A stretch of 32,907 bases of DNA from Muribaculaceae bacterium (GTDB lineage Bacteria > Bacteroidota > Bacteroidia > Bacteroidales > Muribaculaceae). This document shows, one piece after another, positions 1-9,441 of this stretch; within the stretch, counting starts at the first letter, position 1; the number at the start of each line of letters is the position of its first letter. The position numbers were made by a program, and so were the translations under genes. Location of the stretch: contig JAEEVE010000007.1 in assembly GCA_016290765.1 (NCBI GenBank), positions 1-32,907 on the forward strand, in the 5' to 3' direction. Under the pieces are notes generated by a model. The model ran no database searches. It was not told where the DNA came from and saw only the letters and a list, made by a program, of their open reading frames with translations.

Positions 1-173
1 ATAAGAGTAGAATCTTTTTCATAATGTATCAATCGCGTTTTTAGACTAAAAAGACAAAAAGAACAAAATGTTTCGCGTGATTCGCGTTTTTTTCAAATCT
101 CGCTGAGTGTCAAGCAGCGCGCAGTTTTCTACCAGTCCGAAAGACGGTCTACCAGTGCGTAGCGCGGTCTTAA

Positions 174-2351
174 TTATTGCGGGACGCCCACCAGTGTCAG
201 CTCGGCCAGCTGGAAGACGTAATAGGTGTTGTTCCAGAGATCACGGCCGCCAATCTCGATGACCTCGAAGCGGTAGTACTTGTACGCCTTCGTCACGTCG
301 TTGAACTCGAAGGTATAGTCAGTGTTGTTGTATCTACCCAGCCCGGAACCGTCGCTCACATGAGCCAGTTCGGTCCACGACTCGCTCTCGCTGTTACGGC
401 CATAGATCTTCCAGTTCTTCGGGTTGCGGGTATAGAACGAGTAGGTGTCGTCACCTGTGGTCAAGATGTAACTGGTGGGTCTGAAGGCGACATCGCACTG
501 GAGGTCAATGCTGATGGTTTCCCATGCCCCAGAGCGATTCTCCACGCACCACTTGGTGCTTCGGTTGCCGTCCACCAGCTTGGCATACCCTTGGTCGCCA
601 TCATTATCCAGGCCGTTGTGTGGGATGTTATAGCCGATGGCCGTAAGCGACTGAGCCGTGGGGTCAACCTCCGGTGGCGTGACCGGCTGCGTCTTGCCCA
701 AGATGATGTTGATGACGGCGTTCACATCGCTGACGTCGATATTTTCGTCACCTGTTATGTCGCCTACATCGGTCTGCGTTGCCTTGCCCAGTATCATGTT
801 GATGATGGCGTTCACATCGCTGACATCGACTGAACCTTCACCCGTCACATCGCCCTGGATGGGTGGCATCGGAGGATCTACCTGCTTGCCACGAAGCGTC
901 AGCTCGGCCAGTTGGAAAATGTAATTGCCATTCGCGTCTGCGCCATTGATCTGCCGCACCTCAAAGCGGAAGTATCGATAGCCTTCGGTAAGGCCTGTGA
1001 TATCAAATGAGAAGTCGGTGGCGGACTGAGCGCCCAAACCGGCTTGCTCGCCATCGGTTACATGCACCACCTCCGTCCAGTCGTCATCGTCAAAAGTCTT
1101 GCCATAGAGGACCCACTCCTTGGGGTTGCGTTCGGGGCGAGGCCCGGTATCGTTGCCCGTCGTAAAGGTGTAGCCCTTGGGGATGAACCATATATCGCTT
1201 TCAAACTCCAGCCAGATGGTCTCCCAGGCCCCAGAGTCGTTCACAACACACCACTTGGTGGACTTGTTCTGGTCAATCAACTTGGCATATCCTTGATCGC
1301 CCGTATTGCTCAAGGTGTTGTGGGGAACATGAAAATCGGTTGATGTGAGTGTCGGCTCAACGTGGATTTCTGGGGGATCCACATACGTGCCTATAAACTG
1401 CAACTCGGCCAGTTGGAAAATGTAGTTGTTATTTGGGGCTTGACCATTGATTTGCCGCACCTCAAAGCGGAAGTAGCGATAGCCCTCGGTAAGGCCCGTG
1501 ATATCAAATGAGTAGTCGGTGGTGTTTTGGGTACCTAGGCCGGCTTGCTCGCCATCGGTCACATGCACCAACTCCGTCCAGTCGTCATCTTCAAGAGTCT
1601 TGCCATAAATGACCCACTCCTTGGGGTTGCGCTCGGGGTGCTCCTTGGTGTCGTTGCCTGTCGTTAAGATATAACCGTTGGGGGTGAACCACAGTTCGGT
1701 CTCGAAGTCCAGCCAAATGGTCTCCCACTGCCCGGAGTTGTTCTCCACACACCACTTGGAGCCCTTGTACTGGTCAATCAAATTGGCATACCCCTCATTG
1801 CCCGTATTGCTCAAGGTGTTGTGGGGGATGTGGAAATCATTGGGAGAAATCGTGAAGTAAGGGGTGGTGACAAGTGGCGTAGTCTCTACCTCAACCGCCG
1901 TGTAGCTGCTTTCCCCAGGCTGATTCATAGTCGTCATATTACCATCATTACTTATGTAGCCAACGTAATATTTGTATGTTTTATACCAAAAGTAGATATA
2001 GAAACTGCCATCGCTGTTCCATTCAATATGGTTAAGGTAAGGCGCACCATAGATATCGTTCATGTCGCCTAAAACCATGTAGCGCTGGCGTCCACGGTTG
2101 TAAATAATAACATTGGAGCTGTCCGCCTCGTCGCCTACAAAGCAGAACAAGTAAGTGTCATCAGTTGACGGGGACGATGAGGTCGTGAAACGGTTAGTGG
2201 ACGATTCGTAGTACAGATAGTTGTTGTTTTGAGTTTTGATCTGATACCATTTGGTTGTCGGTAAAGTCGGATGATGAGTCACCTCGACCGGCAACGACCA
2301 TGCGCTTGCTGCCATCAGCAGCATCGCCAAGAGGGATAAAAACTTTTTCAT
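174..2351 (-). CDS. Secreted protein with three F5/8C (discoidin-like) repeats and an internal dockerin type I doublet
   Basis: ORF 725 aa; signal peptide MKKFLSLLAMLLMAASAWS; three repeats of 'ERNPKEWVIYGK...YRYFRFEVRQING...YIFQLAEL'; doublet GDVTGEGSVDVSDVNAIINMILGK / GDITGDENIDVSDVNAVINIILGK between repeats 2 and 3. Confidence 0.85.
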   Translation of the reverse strand: MKKFLSLLAMLLMAASAWSLPVEVTHHPTLPTTKWYQIKTQNNNYLYYESSTNRFTTSSSPSTDDTYLFCFVGDEADSSNVIIYNRGRQRYMVLGDMNDIYGAPYLNHIEWNSDGSFYIYFWYKTYKYYVGYISNDGNMTTMNQPGESSYTAVEVETTPLVTTPYFTISPNDFHIPHNTLSNTGNEGYANLIDQYKGSKWCVENNSGQWETIWLDFETELWFTPNGYILTTGNDTKEHPERNPKEWVIYGKTLEDDDWTELVHVTDGEQAGLGTQNTTDYSFDITGLTEGYRYFRFEVRQINGQAPNNNYIFQLAELQFIGTYVDPPEIHVEPTLTSTDFHVPHNTLSNTGDQGYAKLIDQNKSTKWCVVNDSGAWETIWLEFESDIWFIPKGYTFTTGNDTGPRPERNPKEWVLYGKTFDDDDWTEVVHVTDGEQAGLGAQSATDFSFDITGLTEGYRYFRFEVRQINGADANGNYIFQLAELTLRGKQVDPPMPPIQGDVTGEGSVDVSDVNAIINMILGKATQTDVGDITGDENIDVSDVNAVINIILGKTQPVTPPEVDPTAQSLTAIGYNIPHNGLDNDGDQGYAKLVDGNRSTKWCVENRSGAWETISIDLQCDVAFRPTSYILTTGDDTYSFYTRNPKNWKIYGRNSESESWTELAHVSDGSGLGRYNNTDYTFEFNDVTKAYKYYRFEVIEIGGRDLWNNTYYVFQLAELTLVGVPQ

Positions 2352-2383
2352 ACTTGATGCCTATTATAAAGTTAAATTATTTG

Positions 2384-4012
2384 TCATTTTCCGAGCATGA
2401 TGTTGATGACGGCATTCACATCGGCAATGTCGACATGATTGTCACCCGTCACGTCGCCAGCGGCAGTCGCCGTGGCCTTGCCCAGCATCATGTTGATGAT
2501 GGCATTCACATCGGCAATGTCGACGGTGTTGTCATCGTTTACATCGCCAGGCGTTGCATGATAGGCATGGCCTCTCAACCGCAACTCTGCCAGTTGGAAC
2601 ACATGGTTGCCATTCTCAGTGCCGCATAACTCATCTACCTCAAAACGGAAGTACTTGTATTCTTTGTTGACGCCTTCAAGCCTGAAGTTATACTCAGTCA
2701 TGTTGTTGGTGCCTAGGCCTGCTGCCGCACCATCGGTTACGGTAGCAATGAGTTCCCACTCGTCATCCCATACAGGCAATATTGTAGCATAGAGCTTCCA
2801 TGACTTGGGGTTGCGGTTGGGATGGGCATTGGTGTCATCGCATGTTGTTAATACATAGCCCACTGGCACAAACGATTGGTCGCTCCTGAAGCTGACATAG
2901 AATGGCTGCCATGTCTCCATGGATAGTTGCCATTTGGTGTAGGAATTCTTGTCAAACATTCTCATGAAGTTGCTACCCCCCTCGGCATCGAATGCCGAGT
3001 TGCTGATTGAATAGCCTGTAAATGTCAGGTCAAGTTCCGGCTCCTCGAGTTTGGGAATGACGAAGACCTTCTCGGCCTCAAGTGGCACCATGCCAGTGTA
3101 TTCGATTCTCGCTTTCATGGTGATGGTTTGGTCCACGTCGGTGCGCGCTATGGTGTAAGGGTTAGACACCTGTGTGCCATTGGCAAAGAGCGTGAGTATG
3201 TAAGTCCCGGTACCGACGTAGTCAGCAGTAATGACACACTCGCTTTCACTTTGGGAATAATAGAACTCAATGTAACCGGTATACTCTTGTTGCCCGAGGG
3301 CAGGAATGGTGATGGAACTGTGCTTCACTAAGGGGTCCATGCCGTTAAAACGAACAGTAGCCGTCACATCCAATACCTGGTCAGTATAGGTACGGTTAAT
3401 TCTGTAAGGATTGTTCACGTTCTGCCCGTTCACATTCAGGGTAATCGTGTGTTCTTCGCTGCCACTATAGGCAGCCCTGATCATACAATAACTGTCCAGC
3501 ACTTCAAGGTTTAACGATAGTTCTCCGTTTGGAGTGGGTTTCTCCTCTTGAACTAATGCCTCGATGGCAGTAAACGAATGCATTTTCCAGGCAGGGCTGT
3601 GCAAACCGTTGTCCTCATCATAGTCCAGATAAAACTTGGTCTGCTCGGCATTGAAGCAGATGTAGAACGTGTTGCCACTTCCTTCTTCCACGTAGTTGAT
3701 GTTTGACTGCGACTGGTTGCTGGTCAATAGGTCACCGCCCGCCATGTATTGCCGCTTCGCCTTGTTGAAAATTAATGTCTTGCCCGATGATGTGGAAATG
3801 AAGCACCACAGATAGGCATCGGCAGTCGATGCAGTCGTGCTCGCATCAACGTCGGTCCATTGTCCTTGATGAGCGTAGAGATACATGCCGTTAATCTTCA
3901 GTTGATACCAGTGAATGGGATAGGTCGACTCACTGGGTGTGGTTACAAACGGCAATGCCAAGGCACTTGCTGCCACCAGCAACATCGCTACAAGAGATAG
4001 AAACTTTTTCAT
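2384..4012 (-). CDS. Secreted protein with one discoidin-like domain and a C-terminal dockerin type I doublet
   Basis: Start taken at internal Met (MKKFLSLVAMLLVAASALA) rather than 4045; C-terminus GDVNDDNTVDIADVNAIINMMLGK...GDVTGDNHVDIADVNAVINIMLGK; N-terminal region paralogous to the 174-2351 product (KWYQIK/HWYQLK, YLFCF/YLWCF, RQRYMVLGD/KRQYMAGGD). Confidence 0.85.
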   Translation of the reverse strand: MKKFLSLVAMLLVAASALALPFVTTPSESTYPIHWYQLKINGMYLYAHQGQWTDVDASTTASTADAYLWCFISTSSGKTLIFNKAKRQYMAGGDLLTSNQSQSNINYVEEGSGNTFYICFNAEQTKFYLDYDEDNGLHSPAWKMHSFTAIEALVQEEKPTPNGELSLNLEVLDSYCMIRAAYSGSEEHTITLNVNGQNVNNPYRINRTYTDQVLDVTATVRFNGMDPLVKHSSITIPALGQQEYTGYIEFYYSQSESECVITADYVGTGTYILTLFANGTQVSNPYTIARTDVDQTITMKARIEYTGMVPLEAEKVFVIPKLEEPELDLTFTGYSISNSAFDAEGGSNFMRMFDKNSYTKWQLSMETWQPFYVSFRSDQSFVPVGYVLTTCDDTNAHPNRNPKSWKLYATILPVWDDEWELIATVTDGAAAGLGTNNMTEYNFRLEGVNKEYKYFRFEVDELCGTENGNHVFQLAELRLRGHAYHATPGDVNDDNTVDIADVNAIINMMLGKATATAAGDVTGDNHVDIADVNAVINIMLGK

Positions 4013-4063
4013 GCTTGGAATGATATTTGAGCTACATTTAAACAATAATTACCAATTTGGCTG

Positions 4064-4095
4064 CAAAAATAAAATAATTGGGCCTGATTGCCAAA
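4064..4095 (-). promoter_or_regulatory. Bacteroidetes-type promoter for the dockerin gene pair
   Basis: On the minus strand TTTG (4095-4092), 20 nt, TAttTTTG (4071-4064); matches the known -33/-7 consensus TTTG-N19-21-TAnnTTTG. Confidence 0.65.
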
Positions 4096-4112
4096 AGATT
4101 GTTTAAAAAGTT

Positions 4113-4179
4113 GGTTACACTTTTGTCTTTTGTAACCAAATAAACAAAAGTGCAACCACGTTGACAAAAGTGCAACCAC
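4113..4179. promoter_or_regulatory. Operator-like repeat cluster between divergent promoters
   Basis: ACAAAAGTGCAACCAC at 4144-4159 and 4164-4179 (20-bp period); inverted partner GGTTACACTTTTGTC at 4113-4127 (one mismatch to the inverse of 4163-4177); GGTTACA/TGTAACC inverted repeat 4113-4119/4131-4137. Confidence 0.6.
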
Positions 4180-4199
4180 TGCATTTTTTGCGCTAAAGC

Positions 4200-4231
4200 T
4201 TTGTCAGTGTGCCGAAAAATGCTTACTTTTG
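4200..4231 (+). promoter_or_regulatory. Bacteroidetes-type promoter for the AraC-family gene
   Basis: TTTG 4200-4203, 20 nt, TActTTTG 4224-4231. Confidence 0.65.
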
Positions 4232-4235
4232 CCGC

Positions 4236-5321
4236 ATGGAACAATTGTATCGCATACTTGATGCATTTTTTGCTCCAGGTATCCTGCTGGGTATTGCGGT
4301 GTGCCTGTTTTTCCTCGCCATACCGCCCAAGCCCGCACTGCGCAACTATCGTGTGGCGCGCTATGTGATGGGCGCGGCCTATCTCTTTTATGCCTTGTGC
4401 ATCTATCTGGAGTATCATGTCCTGGGCATGGGAGGAGATGAATTATCGCGACCAATCATCCTCTCCATTGCTTCGGTCCAGGCTTTCCTGTTTACTTTTA
4501 CCCTCATCACCCTCATCCACCTGAACTTTGTCACTTCTGGCAGATTGTTGCTCGAGCTTGTGCCAATCGTGGTGATGTCGGTGGCTTTGTTTGTCCCATA
4601 CCTTTATGGGAGCGAGTTGGCACAATGGGCGTTCTGGCTGTTTGTGCTGATTTATGTGGGTTTGTTGGCGCGTTATGTGATATTGTTCAGGCGAGAGTAC
4701 CGGCGCTATGAGATGCAGATGGACAATTACTTCTCTGATGAGGATGCCCGTCGCTTGCATTGGGTCAAGCGGTCGTTCTACATCGCGTTGACGATTGGGG
4801 TGTTGGCGCTAGTCTATGCATTGATGCCTGTCGCGCCCGTGGCATCGGTGTTCATGGCTGTTGTTATTGTGTTTTATACCGCCTTCGGGGTGCGGTTTAT
4901 CAACTATGCGTTGCATTTCCCGGCTATAGAGACTGCCATCACCGCCGACGATGATGTGGAACTGAGCGACCCCCAAGCCGATGATCTGGTAATGATGAAG
5001 CGCATTGATGACCTGATGAATCAGGAAAAACTGTATCGCCGACTTGACCTGTCGGTCGGTGACATCGCCGAGCGGCTTGACGAGAAGCCCAGGGTGGTTT
5101 CGTCGGTGATAAGGGCATGTCGGCAGATGAACTTCAAAACCTATATCAACGAGTTTAGAGTGCAAGAGGCCAAGCGCCTGTTTGACGAGGACAAAGAGAA
5201 CACCCGCACCATCGAAGCCATCTCGGTGGAGGCGGGGTTTGCCAACCGCAGCAGTTTCTACCGTGTGTTCAAGAGTTCACAAGGCATTTCACCCACCGAC
5301 TACCGACTGGCCACAAAATGA
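4236..5321 (+). CDS. Membrane-anchored AraC-family transcriptional regulator
   Basis: Several hydrophobic helices in the N-terminal ~230 aa, then AraC HTH (TIEAISVEAGFANRSSFYRVFKSSQGISPTDYR). Confidence 0.85.
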   Translation: MEQLYRILDAFFAPGILLGIAVCLFFLAIPPKPALRNYRVARYVMGAAYLFYALCIYLEYHVLGMGGDELSRPIILSIASVQAFLFTFTLITLIHLNFVTSGRLLLELVPIVVMSVALFVPYLYGSELAQWAFWLFVLIYVGLLARYVILFRREYRRYEMQMDNYFSDEDARRLHWVKRSFYIALTIGVLALVYALMPVAPVASVFMAVVIVFYTAFGVRFINYALHFPAIETAITADDDVELSDPQADDLVMMKRIDDLMNQEKLYRRLDLSVGDIAERLDEKPRVVSSVIRACRQMNFKTYINEFRVQEAKRLFDEDKENTRTIEAISVEAGFANRSSFYRVFKSSQGISPTDYRLATK

Positions 5322-5346
5322 CGCCTCAGCGACAGTCCTTGTCGTC

Positions 5347-6435
5347 TTATTTATCTAGGGTTTCATCAAACAGTGTGGGTTCGGTGGGTTGGGGCTGAGC
5401 GAACTCGTCGCGTGGTGGGTGGCTCACTGTCAGTCCTAGCAGACGGATGGGACGGCCTGTGAAATCGACCTCGCGCAGCAGCTGCTTGGCCATGGGCAGG
5501 ATTTGTTCCTTGGTGCGCAGCACCTGGCTTTGCGTCAGGCTGCGCGTGATTTGCACAAAGTCGTGGTACTTAACCTTCAACGTCAGTGTCGTGCCCTCAA
5601 AACCGCTACGCTCCAATCGTCTCAACAGTTCACCAACAATGTGGTTCAACTCGATGATGACCTGTGTCTGAGTGGTTAGGTCGTGGGCATAGGTGAGCTC
5701 GCAGCCGGCGCTCTTACGCACCCATTGGGTCACTACCGGGCGCTCGTCGATGCCGCGGGCAAAGTTGTAGAACACGCCACCCATCTTGCCAAAGTGCGCT
5801 GTGAGCAGGCTCAGCGGCTTTTGGCGCAGGTCGGCACCGGTGTGGATGCCCAGGGCATGCATGCGGGCTGCTGTCTTCTTGCCCACGCCCCAGAACTGCT
5901 CAATCTTGAGCCCGGCAATGAAGTCGAGGGCGCGGTCGGGATGCACCGTGCACAGTCCGTCGGGCTTGCGGTAGTCGCTCGCCACCTTGGCCAGAAACTT
6001 GCAATAGCTCACGCCCGCCGAGGCCGTGAGCCGCGTCTGCTCCTTGATGCGCCGCTTGATATCGCGGGCAATGTCCACTGCCAGCTCAATGCCAGGCTTG
6101 TTGTCGGTCACGTCCAGGTAAGCCTCGTCTAGGCTCAGCGGCTCGATGAGGTCGGTGTAGTCGCTGAAGATGTCGCGAATCTGCATTGACACCGCCTTGT
6201 ACTTCTCAAAGTGTGGCTCCACGACCACCAGGTTGGGGCACAGTCGGTGGGCCATGCGGATGCTTTGTGCCGAGTGAACGCCATAGCGCCGAGCCACATA
6301 GTTGGCCGTCGATACCACGCCGCGCTCGCCGTCGTGGCCCACGGCCACCGGCAAGCCCACCAGCGACGGATTGTCCCGCTCCTCGACCGAGACAAAGAAC
6401 GCGTCCATATCGACATGAATGATTTTTCGCATCAC
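5347..6435 (-). CDS. dinB: DNA polymerase IV (Y-family)
   Basis: MRKIIHVDMDAFFVSVEERDNPSL; LSLDEAYLDVTD; ASAGVSYCKFLAKVASDYRKPDG; FWGVGKKTAARMHALGI. Confidence 0.95.
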   Translation of the reverse strand: MMRKIIHVDMDAFFVSVEERDNPSLVGLPVAVGHDGERGVVSTANYVARRYGVHSAQSIRMAHRLCPNLVVVEPHFEKYKAVSMQIRDIFSDYTDLIEPLSLDEAYLDVTDNKPGIELAVDIARDIKRRIKEQTRLTASAGVSYCKFLAKVASDYRKPDGLCTVHPDRALDFIAGLKIEQFWGVGKKTAARMHALGIHTGADLRQKPLSLLTAHFGKMGGVFYNFARGIDERPVVTQWVRKSAGCELTYAHDLTTQTQVIIELNHIVGELLRRLERSGFEGTTLTLKVKYHDFVQITRSLTQSQVLRTKEQILPMAKQLLREVDFTGRPIRLLGLTVSHPPRDEFAQPQPTEPTLFDETLDK

Positions 6436-6590
6436 TACTTATATAACCGCGAAAAAGGCAAATTATTTTGAAACCATGTTCCCCACAATTCATTGAAATA
6501 TGGGTTAAAAACTATCTATGGGGGCCAACAGGTATAAAAACGGGTAAGAAAAATGTTGTGGTCTCTGTGGTGTAACAGAAATTTTTTTTG

Positions 6591-6598
6591 TACTTTTG
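6591..6598 (+). promoter_or_regulatory. Candidate -7 element for the nuo/atp supercluster
   Basis: TActTTTG about 140 nt upstream of nuoA; -33 element not clear. Confidence 0.4.
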
Positions 6599-6680
6599 CA
6601 CCGAGAAAAATTGTTTCTATTGCACTGATTTTGGCTTTCAGAGCCTAAGTCGGTGTGTGTGAGATGTTTGTGTAGTTATG

Positions 6681-6712
6681 CTTAACTGCTTAACGACTTG
6701 ACTGCTTAACGA
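6681..6712 (+). repeat. Four-unit octamer tandem repeat in the nuoA leader
   Basis: CTTAACTG CTTAACGA CTTGACTG CTTAACGA. Confidence 0.85.
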
Positions 6713-6740
6713 CGAAATTTTTTAACTACTTACAAAGTAT

Positions 6741-7115
6741 ATGGATATTTCAATATTCGGTATTCAAAGTACGACCTTGGCGGTCACGGCGGCACTCACT
6801 GCGGTGGTGCTGGTGGCTGGAGCCTTGATTATCGCGTGGCTCGTGGGACCGCGCAGCTACACCGAGAAGAAGGGTGAGCCCTATGAGTGCGGTATCCCCA
6901 CCCGTGGCGAGTCGATGGCACAGTTCCATGTGGGTTATTACCTGTTTGCCATCCTCTTCCTCATGTTTGACGTCGAGACCGTGTTCCTGTTTCCGTGGGC
7001 GGCCATCTGCCGCAGCCTGGGCAGTGGTGCGTTGCTTGCCGTGGGCACATTCTTGGTGATTCTGGTTTTAGGTCTGGCTTATGCCTGGAAGAAAGGAGCG
7101 TTGAGATGGAAGTAA
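6741..7115 (+). CDS. nuoA: NADH-quinone oxidoreductase subunit A
   Basis: [42 protein letters not shown]. Confidence 0.95.
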   Translation: MDISIFGIQSTTLAVTAALTAVVLVAGALIIAWLVGPRSYTEKKGEPYECGIPTRGESMAQFHVGYYLFAILFLMFDVETVFLFPWAAICRSLGSGALLAVGTFLVILVLGLAYAWKKGALRWK

Positions 7116-7705
7116 AGAAACCGAAAATCAAGAGCATGCGTTATGAGGACTTCAAGGACAACGAGTATATTGAATCGCTCGTTGAGCAACTGAATGCCTC
7201 GGGTGTCAATGTCGTGGTGGGTAAGCTCGACCAGCTGCTGAACTGGAGCCGCAGCAACTCGCTGTGGCCGTTCTGCTTCGGCACCAGCTGCTGTGCCATC
7301 GAGTTCATGTGCTTGGGCGCTGCCCGTTACGACATGGCCCGTTTTGGCGCCGAGGTGGCGCGCAACAGCCCCCGTCAGGCCGACTATATCATGTGCCAGG
7401 GTACCATTACCTATCGCATGGCACCCGTGCTCAAGCGTCTGTATGAGCAGATGGCCGAACCCAAATATGTCATCGCTTGCGGTGCCTGCACCGTCAGTGG
7501 CGGCCCCTTCAAGAACAGCTACTGCGTGGTCAAGGGCATCGACGAGATTATCCCCGTCGATGTCTATCTGCCTGGATGTCCCCCGCGGCCCGAGGCAATG
7601 TTCTACGCACTGATGCAGCTGCAACGCAAAATCAAGGTCACACGCTTCCTGGGTGGTGACAACCGCAAAGAGAAGCGCATGGAGTATGTGCCAGCCGAAA
7701 AGTGA
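7106..7705 (+). CDS. nuoB: NADH-quinone oxidoreductase subunit B
   Basis: [62 protein letters not shown] at 7106 preceded by AAAGGAG; 10-nt overlap with nuoA. Confidence 0.95.
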   Translation: MEVKKPKIKSMRYEDFKDNEYIESLVEQLNASGVNVVVGKLDQLLNWSRSNSLWPFCFGTSCCAIEFMCLGAARYDMARFGAEVARNSPRQADYIMCQGTITYRMAPVLKRLYEQMAEPKYVIACGACTVSGGPFKNSYCVVKGIDEIIPVDVYLPGCPPRPEAMFYALMQLQRKIKVTRFLGGDNRKEKRMEYVPAEK

Positions 7706-7746
7706 CACACATTCAACCACACGAAACGCATATACATTAATAATAT

Positions 7747-9396
7747 ATGGTAGACTTACAACAACAGATTGCTGCATTGTGCCCACAGGCGCAGTTTGAC
7801 ACCGTCGACAACCTGCTCATGGTCACCGTCGACGACGCACAGTGGCACGCACTGGCACAGCAACTCAAGGACAACCTGCACTTTGACCAGCTCAGCTGCC
7901 TGGCAGGTGTCGATTGGAAAGACTCCATCGGTGTAGTCTATTACTTGACCAACACCGACACGCAGGAGATGATGCATGTCAAGGTCGCCACCACCGACCG
8001 TGAGCACCCCATGTTGCACTCGGTGAGCGATATCTGGGCAGTGGCTAACTACCAGGAACGCGAGGCATACGACTTCTTCGGCATCGTGTTTATTGGTCAC
8101 CCTGACATGCGCCGATTCTTCCTGCGCAACGACTGGGTGGGACACCCCCTGCGCAAGGACTATGACGAGAATCCCGAACTCAACCCTATCCGCCTCGATG
8201 ACGAGCAGAACGAGGACTATACTTGCACCTATGTCGAGGATGAGGACGGTAATGTCAAAAAGATTGACGGAAAGGTGTTTGAAGACGATGAATACGTCAT
8301 CAACTTTGGTCCGCAGCATCCCAGTACGCACGGCGTGCTGCGCTACCGCGTGTCGCTCGATGGCGAGATGGTCAAGAAGGTCGATGTGGTGAGTGGATAC
8401 ATTCACCGCGGCATCGAGAAGATGTGCGAGAGCCTGACCTATCCGCAGACTCTGCTCTACACCGAGCGTATGGACTATATGGCCGCCCACATCAATCGTC
8501 ACTGCCTGTGCATGTGCATCGAGAAGGCGCTGGGCATCGAGGTGCCCCGCCGAGCTGAGCTGATCCGTCTGATGATGGACGAGCTGATGCGCTTGTCGTC
8601 GCACTTGCTCAGTTATGGCTGCTTGACCATGGACCAGGGCGCAACCACAGCATTCTTCTATGGCTTCCGCGAGCGTGAGCTCATCTATGATATCTTTGAC
8701 CGCACTTGCGGTGCACGCATGTCGATGAGCTATAGCACCATTGGTGGTGTTGTGGCCGATGTGCATCCCGACTTTATCAAGGACGTGCGCCACGCCTGCG
8801 ATGTCATTGAGTCCAAGCTCAAGGAGTACCACCAGCTGTTCACCGGCAATGTCATCGCACGCAACCGTATGGTGGGCGTGGGTGAATTGCGCAAGGAAGA
8901 TGCCATCAACTATTGCATCACCGGCCCCAGCGGACGCGCCAGCGGCGTGCACTGCGACGTGCGCAAGACCCATCCCTACTCGCTCTACGACGAGTTTGAC
9001 TTCGACGAGGTCATCCGCACCGAGGGCGACTCGATGGCGCGCTACATGGTGCGTATGGACGAGATGGTGCAGTGCATCAAGATTCTGCGTCAGGCATGCG
9101 ACAAGCTCGAAGCTTGCGAGGGCAATGAGTACATCGCCGAGAAGGTGCCCAAGATGATTAAGCTGCCCGCTGGCCACTGGTACCAGCAGGTCGAGGCAAG
9201 CCGCGGCGCATTCGGTGTATACCTGGAGAGCGATGGTGACCCCAAGCCCTTCCAGAAGCCCTACCGCTTGCACTTCCAGTCGCCATGCTTCAACCTCATT
9301 GGCGTGGTCGACCTCACGTGCCGTGACAACATGATCGCCGACCTGATCACCATCACCGCCTCTATTGACTTTGTTATCCCCGACATCGACCGCTAA
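7747..9396 (+). CDS. nuoCD: Fused NADH-quinone oxidoreductase subunits C and D
   Basis: NuoC-type ANYQEREAYDFFGIVFIGHPDMRRFFLRNDWVGHPLRKDY fused to NuoD-type INFGPQHPSTHGVLRYRVSLDGE...GYIHRGIEKMCE. Confidence 0.95.
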   Translation: MVDLQQQIAALCPQAQFDTVDNLLMVTVDDAQWHALAQQLKDNLHFDQLSCLAGVDWKDSIGVVYYLTNTDTQEMMHVKVATTDREHPMLHSVSDIWAVANYQEREAYDFFGIVFIGHPDMRRFFLRNDWVGHPLRKDYDENPELNPIRLDDEQNEDYTCTYVEDEDGNVKKIDGKVFEDDEYVINFGPQHPSTHGVLRYRVSLDGEMVKKVDVVSGYIHRGIEKMCESLTYPQTLLYTERMDYMAAHINRHCLCMCIEKALGIEVPRRAELIRLMMDELMRLSSHLLSYGCLTMDQGATTAFFYGFRERELIYDIFDRTCGARMSMSYSTIGGVVADVHPDFIKDVRHACDVIESKLKEYHQLFTGNVIARNRMVGVGELRKEDAINYCITGPSGRASGVHCDVRKTHPYSLYDEFDFDEVIRTEGDSMARYMVRMDEMVQCIKILRQACDKLEACEGNEYIAEKVPKMIKLPAGHWYQQVEASRGAFGVYLESDGDPKPFQKPYRLHFQSPCFNLIGVVDLTCRDNMIADLITITASIDFVIPDIDR

Positions 9397-9441
9397 AACT
9401 GCGCTTTGCGTGGGTAGACAGCGTTGATCCGAGGTTCTACA

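Noticed and set aside
4113-4179. CRISPR-like array
   Set aside because: Only two 16-nt units with a 4-nt gap; better explained as tandem operator sites
5329-5346. CGACAgtcctTGTCG hairpin between convergent AraC and dinB genes as a bidirectional terminator
   Set aside because: Only a 5-bp stem and no strong T-run in a 25-nt gap; too weak to call
6599-6655. Possible 5'-UTR RNA fold in the nuoA leader (CACCGA...TCGGTG enclosing GGCT...AGCC)
   Set aside because: The 5' arm overlaps the predicted TSS, so half may not be transcribed; short stems without covariation evidence
7756-9273. 505-aa antisense ORF over nuoCD
   Set aside because: His/Val/Leu-rich shadow ORF opposite a well-identified conserved gene
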